Assembly (NCBI RefSeq): GCF_000719335.1
Contig: NZ_JOGB01000005.1
Coordinates: 1-64,000 of the forward strand
Length of the DNA stretch: 64,000 nt
DNA from: Streptomyces sp. NRRL S-87
Lineage (GTDB): Bacteria; Actinomycetota; Actinomycetes; Streptomycetales; Streptomycetaceae
Direction: 5' to 3'
This document shows positions 59,873 to 64,000 of the stretch, one piece after another. Within the stretch, counting starts at the first letter, position 1. Each line of letters begins with the position of its first letter. The notes below the pieces were generated by a model, which was not told the DNA's origin, made no database searches, and saw only the letters and a list, made by a program, of their open reading frames with translations. The position numbers and the translations under genes are program-made.

Positions 59873-62392
59873 CTACCCCCGCCCCGTCGCGACGGCCCGT
59901 ACGGGCGCGGGCCCCACGTAGCGGATCCGCCCGCCCGCCACCCGGTGCAGGTGGGAGGTCACGTCCTTGATGCGCCCGTCCCCGTCGAAGGCGTACTCCT
60001 TCAACCGCCCCCGGTACGTGCCCCGGGCGAGCCCCGCGAGCAGCTCCGCCCGGCCCGGTCGGCCGCGGCGCGCGGCCGCGAGCCGGAGCAGCCGGTCGGC
60101 CACGAGGAGCGTCGCCTCGTACGCCTCCGCGGTCCACAGGGCCGGCGGGGTGCCGTACCTGGCCCGGTGGGCGGCCGCGGCCCGCGCCGCGGCGGGGGCG
60201 TCCGGGCCCACGCACGGCGCGAGGAACTGCCACCCCTCGGCCGCCGGCCCCGCCAGCCGTACGAACTCCGCCCCCATCACCGGGTAGTCGGCCGCCCGCG
60301 GCCCCCCGAACCGGGCCGCGGCCAGCAGCCGGGCGGTCTCCGCCGCGCCGGCCGGCGTCCCGGTGTAGAGGAAGCCGTCCAGGCCCCGGCCCAGCATGTC
60401 CGCCACCACCGGCCGCAGGCTGGGCAGCCCGCGCGGCGCCACCCGGGGGTACGCGGAGGCGTCCGGCTCGTCGTAGTCCACGATCAGGTCGGCCAGGAAG
60501 GCGGTCTCCCACGCGGCGGACCGGCCCGACCGGTCGCACAGCACCCCGAGCCGCCGTACGCCCTCCACCACCACCAGCCGCAGGTCGATCGCGTCGGCGT
60601 GGGCGGCGGCCACGGGGCAGGTCTGCAGCAGCGCCCGGCGGTCGGCCGCACCGTACGCCGTCCCGGCCGCGGACACCGTCACCAGCGCGAGCCCGGCCCG
60701 GCTGTACCGGTCCAGGGCCGCCAGGACCGAGGCGTCCCCGGTCGGCCCGACCACGGCCAGTACGTCCGGATCGCCGACCAGCCGCGCCGCCGCCGAGGGT
60801 GCCCGGCGCGGGTCGCCCGCATCGTCCGCCACCGCGACGGCGAGGGAGAAGGGGCGCGCCGCGACGGAGTTGAAGGCGGCCACCGCGAGCCGTACGCCGC
60901 GCTCCTGGGCCCGGCCCAGTTCGCGCTGCGGGCCGGTGAGGTCGGCGTGTACGCCGATCACCCAGCGGCGGGTGGACGGCCGGGCGGGGCCCGGACCGCG
61001 GCGCACGGCGAGCCAGGTCGCGGTGCCGCCGCCGCTCGCCGCGACGAGCGCCCCCAGGCCGCCGACCCGGAGCAGGAACCGGCGCCGGCCGACCGCCGCG
61101 CGGTCCCCGGGCCGGGAGTCGGCCCGGGGACCGGGCCAGGAGTCGGGCCGAGCGTCGGGTCGGGAGCCGCGTCGGGAGCCGGCCCGGGTCCTGCCGAGGT
61201 CGTCGAGCACGGTGTCCGTGACGTCCGGCAGCGCGAGCAACTCGGAGGAACGGGCGCCGATGGCGGCCACGACGGCGTCCGGCAGCCAGCCCGCGGCGTG
61301 TGCCGGCGGCCCGCCCCGCGCCCCGCCCGGCCGGCCCGGTGAACCCTCCGGCCACCGGTCCTCCGGCCACCGGTCCTCCGGCCTCCGGTCCTCCGGCCTC
61401 CGGTCCTCCGGCCACCGGTCCTCGCGCCGGCCCGGATGCCCGCCCGGCCCGTGGCCGGGCCGAGGGGCGGGGCCGCCCTCGGGAGCCCGGGCCGGAGCCG
61501 GGTCCAGGGCCGGGGGCGGGTCCAGGGCCGGGGCCGAGTCCGAGGCCGAGCCCGGGCCCGAGCCCGGGGCCGGCGGGCGGAGGGCCGCCGGTGCCAGGGC
61601 CACGTCGAGGGCCGCCGCCGTGGGCCGGTCGGCCGGATCCTTCGCGAGACAGGCGCGCAGCAGCCCGCCCAGCTCGGCGTCGCCGAGGGCGGCCCAGTCG
61701 ACGTCCGGCTCGTCGTACACCGTCCGGTAGAGCACCGCGTCGACGGCCCCGCCACCGAACGGGGGCCGGCCCGTGGCCGCGTACACCAGCAGGCAGCCCA
61801 GGGAGAAGACGTCCCCGGCGGGCGTCGCGCTGCGCCCCCGCGCCTGCTCGGGCGCGAGGAAGCCGGGTGTCCCGAGGACCGCCCCGGTCGCGGTCAGCGC
61901 CGCCGCCCCGGTGGCCCGGGCGATCCCGAAGTCGATCAGCCGCGGACCGGCCACCGCGAGCAGCACGTTGCCGGGTTTCACGTCCCGGTGCACCAGCCCC
62001 GCCGCGTGCACGGCCGCCAGCGCGCGGGCCAGTACCCGTCCCAGCACCCGCACCGCGGACACCGGCAGCGCCCCGTACCCGGCCACCGCCTCGGACAGCG
62101 ACAGCCCGGGCACGAACTCGGCGGCCAGCCAAGGGCATTCGGCCTCGGGATCGGAGCCCACGACCGGGACCACGTACGGGCTGCGCACCTGCGCCGCGGC
62201 CGCCGCCTCGCGCCGGAAGCGGGCCCGGTACGCGGGATCGGTCGCGTACTCCGCCCGGATCACCTTCACCGCCGCGAGCCGGCCGTCGGGGCCGCGCCCC
62301 AGGTAGACCGTGCCCATCCCGCCGGCGCCGAGCCGGCCCAGCAGCCGGTACTCCGCGATCCGCGACGGGTCCGACACCAGCAGCGGCTCCAT
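59873..62392 (-). CDS. Sensor serine/threonine kinase with solute-binding extracellular domain
   Basis: An 839-residue protein with the same order as its downstream neighbour: kinase about 14-265 (LGAGGMGTVYLG, lysine in AAVKVI, HRDVKPGNVLL, DFGIARATG, APEQARG), a linker of about 170 residues with a pentapeptide repeat, one membrane helix (about 437-462, FLLRVGGLGALVAASGGG) and a LivJ-type periplasmic-binding-protein domain (WVIGVHADLTGPQRELGRAQ, RGVRLAVAAFNS, VLAVVGPTGDA). The linker is much shorter here, so the two kinases arose by duplication and then the linker expanded in one. The ATG shares one base with the stop of the lipoprotein gene (TGATG), indicating coupled translation. Confidence 0.9.
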   Translation of the reverse strand: MEPLLVSDPSRIAEYRLLGRLGAGGMGTVYLGRGPDGRLAAVKVIRAEYATDPAYRARFRREAAAAAQVRSPYVVPVVGSDPEAECPWLAAEFVPGLSLSEAVAGYGALPVSAVRVLGRVLARALAAVHAAGLVHRDVKPGNVLLAVAGPRLIDFGIARATGAAALTATGAVLGTPGFLAPEQARGRSATPAGDVFSLGCLLVYAATGRPPFGGGAVDAVLYRTVYDEPDVDWAALGDAELGGLLRACLAKDPADRPTAAALDVALAPAALRPPAPGSGPGSASDSAPALDPPPALDPAPARAPEGGPAPRPGHGPGGHPGRREDRWPEDRRPEDRRPEDRWPEDRWPEGSPGRPGGARGGPPAHAAGWLPDAVVAAIGARSSELLALPDVTDTVLDDLGRTRAGSRRGSRPDARPDSWPGPRADSRPGDRAAVGRRRFLLRVGGLGALVAASGGGTATWLAVRRGPGPARPSTRRWVIGVHADLTGPQRELGRAQERGVRLAVAAFNSVAARPFSLAVAVADDAGDPRRAPSAAARLVGDPDVLAVVGPTGDASVLAALDRYSRAGLALVTVSAAGTAYGAADRRALLQTCPVAAAHADAIDLRLVVVEGVRRLGVLCDRSGRSAAWETAFLADLIVDYDEPDASAYPRVAPRGLPSLRPVVADMLGRGLDGFLYTGTPAGAAETARLLAAARFGGPRAADYPVMGAEFVRLAGPAAEGWQFLAPCVGPDAPAAARAAAAHRARYGTPPALWTAEAYEATLLVADRLLRLAAARRGRPGRAELLAGLARGTYRGRLKEYAFDGDGRIKDVTSHLHRVAGGRIRYVGPAPVRAVATGRG
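61351..61425. repeat. 15-base in-frame tandem repeat (five copies)
   Basis: Five copies of GCC-A/T-CCGGTCCTCCG (the last slightly changed) encode EDRWP/EDRRP pentapeptides in the linker of the second kinase. Confidence 0.88.
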
Positions 62393-63276
62393 CAGGCGCC
62401 CTCCCGGTCCGGCGCGTACTCCGCGCGCTCCCGGCCCGATCCCGCGCGCCCCAGCGCCAGTTGCGCCCGGTGCAGCATCCGGGCCTGGCCCTGGGCGACG
62501 TACGGCGCGAGCGCCTCGCGGGGCACGCCGCGCGCGCCCAGGGCCGCGACGGCCACCGTCACGGGCCCGTACCGGCCCTGCGACCAGGTGTACGGGTACG
62601 GGCCGCCCGTCCCGTCGTGGTACTGGCCGGTCTCCGAGAACGCGTCCTGCGCCCAGTCGCCGGCCTGCTCGCCGTAGTCGAGCACGGAGGTGAACAGCGA
62701 GGTCAGCCGACGGCCCTCGCGCAGCTGCTGGTCGGGGCAGCGCATCACCTCCTCCATCGAACGGGCGATCTCCCAGGCCGAGTCCAGCGCGTCGGGGTGC
62801 ACGGTCACGGTGGCGGTCAGCCGCGCCTCCGCCCGGCCGGGCCCGCCCGGCACCCGGAACGTCCGGGTGCGGGTCGCGAGCACGTCGCGGGGCAGGGGCG
62901 CCGACCGCCAGTCGCACCAGCGGTCCAGCACGGGCCACCGGTCCGGCTCGCTCTCGTACGGACGGTCCGGGCGGATCCCGGGTCCGAACGCGTCCGGCCC
63001 GGGCAGCACCCGCGCGACCAGCTCCCCGGCCCGCTCGGCGGTCCGCGGCACCCGGGCCGGGTCGAGCGGCGGGCCGGCGTCGGGGCCACCCCCTGCCGAC
63101 GGACCCGCCCCGCGGGCCACCGGCGCACCCGCTCCCGCCGGTGGTTCCGCACCCGTACACCCCGCGAGGACCAGCGCGCCCGCAAAGGCCGCCCCCGCGC
63201 ACCACCGGCGCGTCCGCACCGCACCGCGCACCGCACCCGTCCGCCCCGCTGACCGTGCCCTGCCGTCGTGCCCCAT
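62392..63276 (-). CDS. Lipoprotein of unknown function, first gene of the kinase operon
   Basis: A 294-residue protein with an Arg-rich N-terminus, a hydrophobic segment and a lipobox LVLAGC (C40). The mature part has a Gly/Ala/Pro linker and then a folded domain with scattered Trp and Cys (VLDRWCDWRSAP, MEEVMRCPDQQL, YPYTWSQGRYGPVTVAV). I do not recognise the family. Since it is translationally coupled to two membrane kinases with outward-facing binding domains, it may hand over or shield a ligand; this is inference. ATG 63276. Confidence 0.8.
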   Translation of the reverse strand: MGHDGRARSAGRTGAVRGAVRTRRWCAGAAFAGALVLAGCTGAEPPAGAGAPVARGAGPSAGGGPDAGPPLDPARVPRTAERAGELVARVLPGPDAFGPGIRPDRPYESEPDRWPVLDRWCDWRSAPLPRDVLATRTRTFRVPGGPGRAEARLTATVTVHPDALDSAWEIARSMEEVMRCPDQQLREGRRLTSLFTSVLDYGEQAGDWAQDAFSETGQYHDGTGGPYPYTWSQGRYGPVTVAVAALGARGVPREALAPYVAQGQARMLHRAQLALGRAGSGRERAEYAPDREGA

Positions 63277-63424
63277 GAGAGCCCCCAGTCACGCCCCACC
63301 GCCGACCGACGAACGACGAACGTCGTACAGAGTGGCGACTTTGGATAACAGGAACAGGCCTTGCGTTCCGCAAAGGTGGGAAACGACCGAGAACGTATGA
63401 AGGAATGACCGGAAGGAACGGGAC

Positions 63425-63781
63425 GTGGCACAGCGCAAGGGCTGTCTCATCGGCTGCGCGGTGGCGGGGGTGCTCGGCATCGCCCTGCTGGCGGTGCTCG
63501 GCTTCGGGGCGGTGAAGCTGTTCGGCGCGGTGAGCGAGAACATGCTCGACCCGAAGGTCTACGCCGACGTCAAAGTCGGCGACCAGGAGGGCGCGGTGCG
63601 CGCGAAGCTGCCCTCCGGCGAGTCGTTCGTGAAGGACGCCCTCAAGGCCGGCGGCCCGGCCGAGCCGCAGGGCGCCGCCTGCTCGTGGTACATCGCCGAC
63701 GAGGGCACCGGCGACCAGGTCTTCCGCTTCTGCTTCAAGGACGGCCGGCTCGCCGAGAAGGTCCAGTACACGACGCAGTGA
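63425..63781 (+). CDS. Small membrane-anchored protein of unknown function
   Basis: A 118-residue protein: short basic start (MAQRKG), one membrane helix (about residues 7-33, CLIGCAVAGVLGIALLAVLGFGAVKLFG), then a small outside domain with a cysteine pair (AACSWYIADEG, FRFCFKDG) and GDQEGAVRAKLPSG. The latter resembles the start of SmpA/OmlA-like BLIP folds, weakly. GTG 63425 is preceded by AAGGAAC. It is divergent from the lipoprotein-kinase operon. Confidence 0.8.
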   Translation: MAQRKGCLIGCAVAGVLGIALLAVLGFGAVKLFGAVSENMLDPKVYADVKVGDQEGAVRAKLPSGESFVKDALKAGGPAEPQGAACSWYIADEGTGDQVFRFCFKDGRLAEKVQYTTQ

Positions 63782-63785
63782 CCGG

Positions 63786-63840
63786 CCCGGACCAGACCCG
63801 GACCAGGCCCGGACCAGACCCGGACCAGGCCCGGACCAGG
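63786..63840. repeat. 11-base tandem repeat (five copies)
   Basis: Five copies of CCCGGACCAGA/G begin five bases after the stop of the small membrane protein. A period of 11 bases is close to one helical turn. It is followed by a weak hairpin (GGCCCGGG 63839-63846 with CCCGGGCC 63865-63872) that may terminate transcription. Confidence 0.85.
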
Positions 63841-63872
63841 CCCGGGTAGGGCCCCGGAGGCGCTCCCGGGCC

Positions 63873-64000
63873 GGCCCGTCCGTCCAGCGCTCGATTCAAG
63901 TCAGGTTCCCCGAGGGCGCGTTGACGCCGCCGAGGGGTCCGGGTCAGCGTGGCCCCGCTTCCGCCCGCCGACGCGGCCGGACCACCACGAGGGGGCGCCC
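63873..64000. other. Right-edge non-coding sequence
   Basis: No supported gene, RNA or repeat was seen in the last 128 bases. A gene may begin just outside the window. Confidence 0.4.

Overview
The window is high-GC actinobacterial DNA and almost certainly Streptomyces. Supporting signs are near-universal G/C third codon positions, a rodlin gene, a LAL regulator carrying two rare TTA (bldA) codons, GTG/TTG starts and many short-overlap operons. No rRNA, tRNA, CRISPR array, insertion sequence or replication origin was recognised.

Left part (1 to about 23.8 kb): the right-hand portion of a non-ribosomal peptide cluster. It opens inside an adenylation domain of an upstream NRPS that ends A-T, followed by a two-module terminal NRPS (C-A-T-C-A-T-TE). 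Next come a VioC-type arginine hydroxylase and a VioD-type PLP enzyme, which together would make capreomycidine. A cluster XRE/TPR regulator follows, then a palindromic operator with a promoter driving mbtH-dpgA-dpgB-dpgC-hpgT, the pathway to 3,5-dihydroxyphenylglycine (Dpg). A divergent repeat-rich protein of unknown role, a large TTA-containing LAL regulator and an ABC exporter complete it. A 16-bp-stem hairpin at 23.75 kb marks a plausible right border. The predicted product is a peptide carrying capreomycidine and Dpg, released by the type I thioesterase.

Middle part (23.8 to 35.2 kb): an RNA-repair cassette (T4 Rnl1-like ligase plus T4-type polynucleotide kinase-phosphatase), a rodlin gene with a candidate sigma-BldN promoter, a PolX-like PHP protein, a SnoaL-like protein and a CapA-like protein. 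Then comes a frameshifted gene remnant beside a NACHT-transmembrane-WD40 NLR-like ATPase and two related small proteins.

Right part (35.2 to 64 kb): a secreted M6 protease, then a seven-gene Mrp/Mbh-type cation antiporter operon in the order E-F-G-MbhD-(MbhE/MrpB)-C-D with no MrpA N-terminal subunit. After these come a GH15 enzyme, a SigB-family sigma factor, an operon of alpha-galactosidase, alpha-N-acetylglucosaminidase and a sulfite-oxidase-like molybdoenzyme, and a chloramphenicol-phosphotransferase homologue. They are followed by an ECF sigma factor with a SnoaL tail, a PLP dehydratase and a universal stress protein. A lipoprotein operon with two sensor serine/threonine kinases follows; each kinase has a periplasmic-binding-protein-like extracellular domain. 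A small membrane protein and tandem repeats close the window.

All functions are read from motifs and remembered family sequences. No database search was run.
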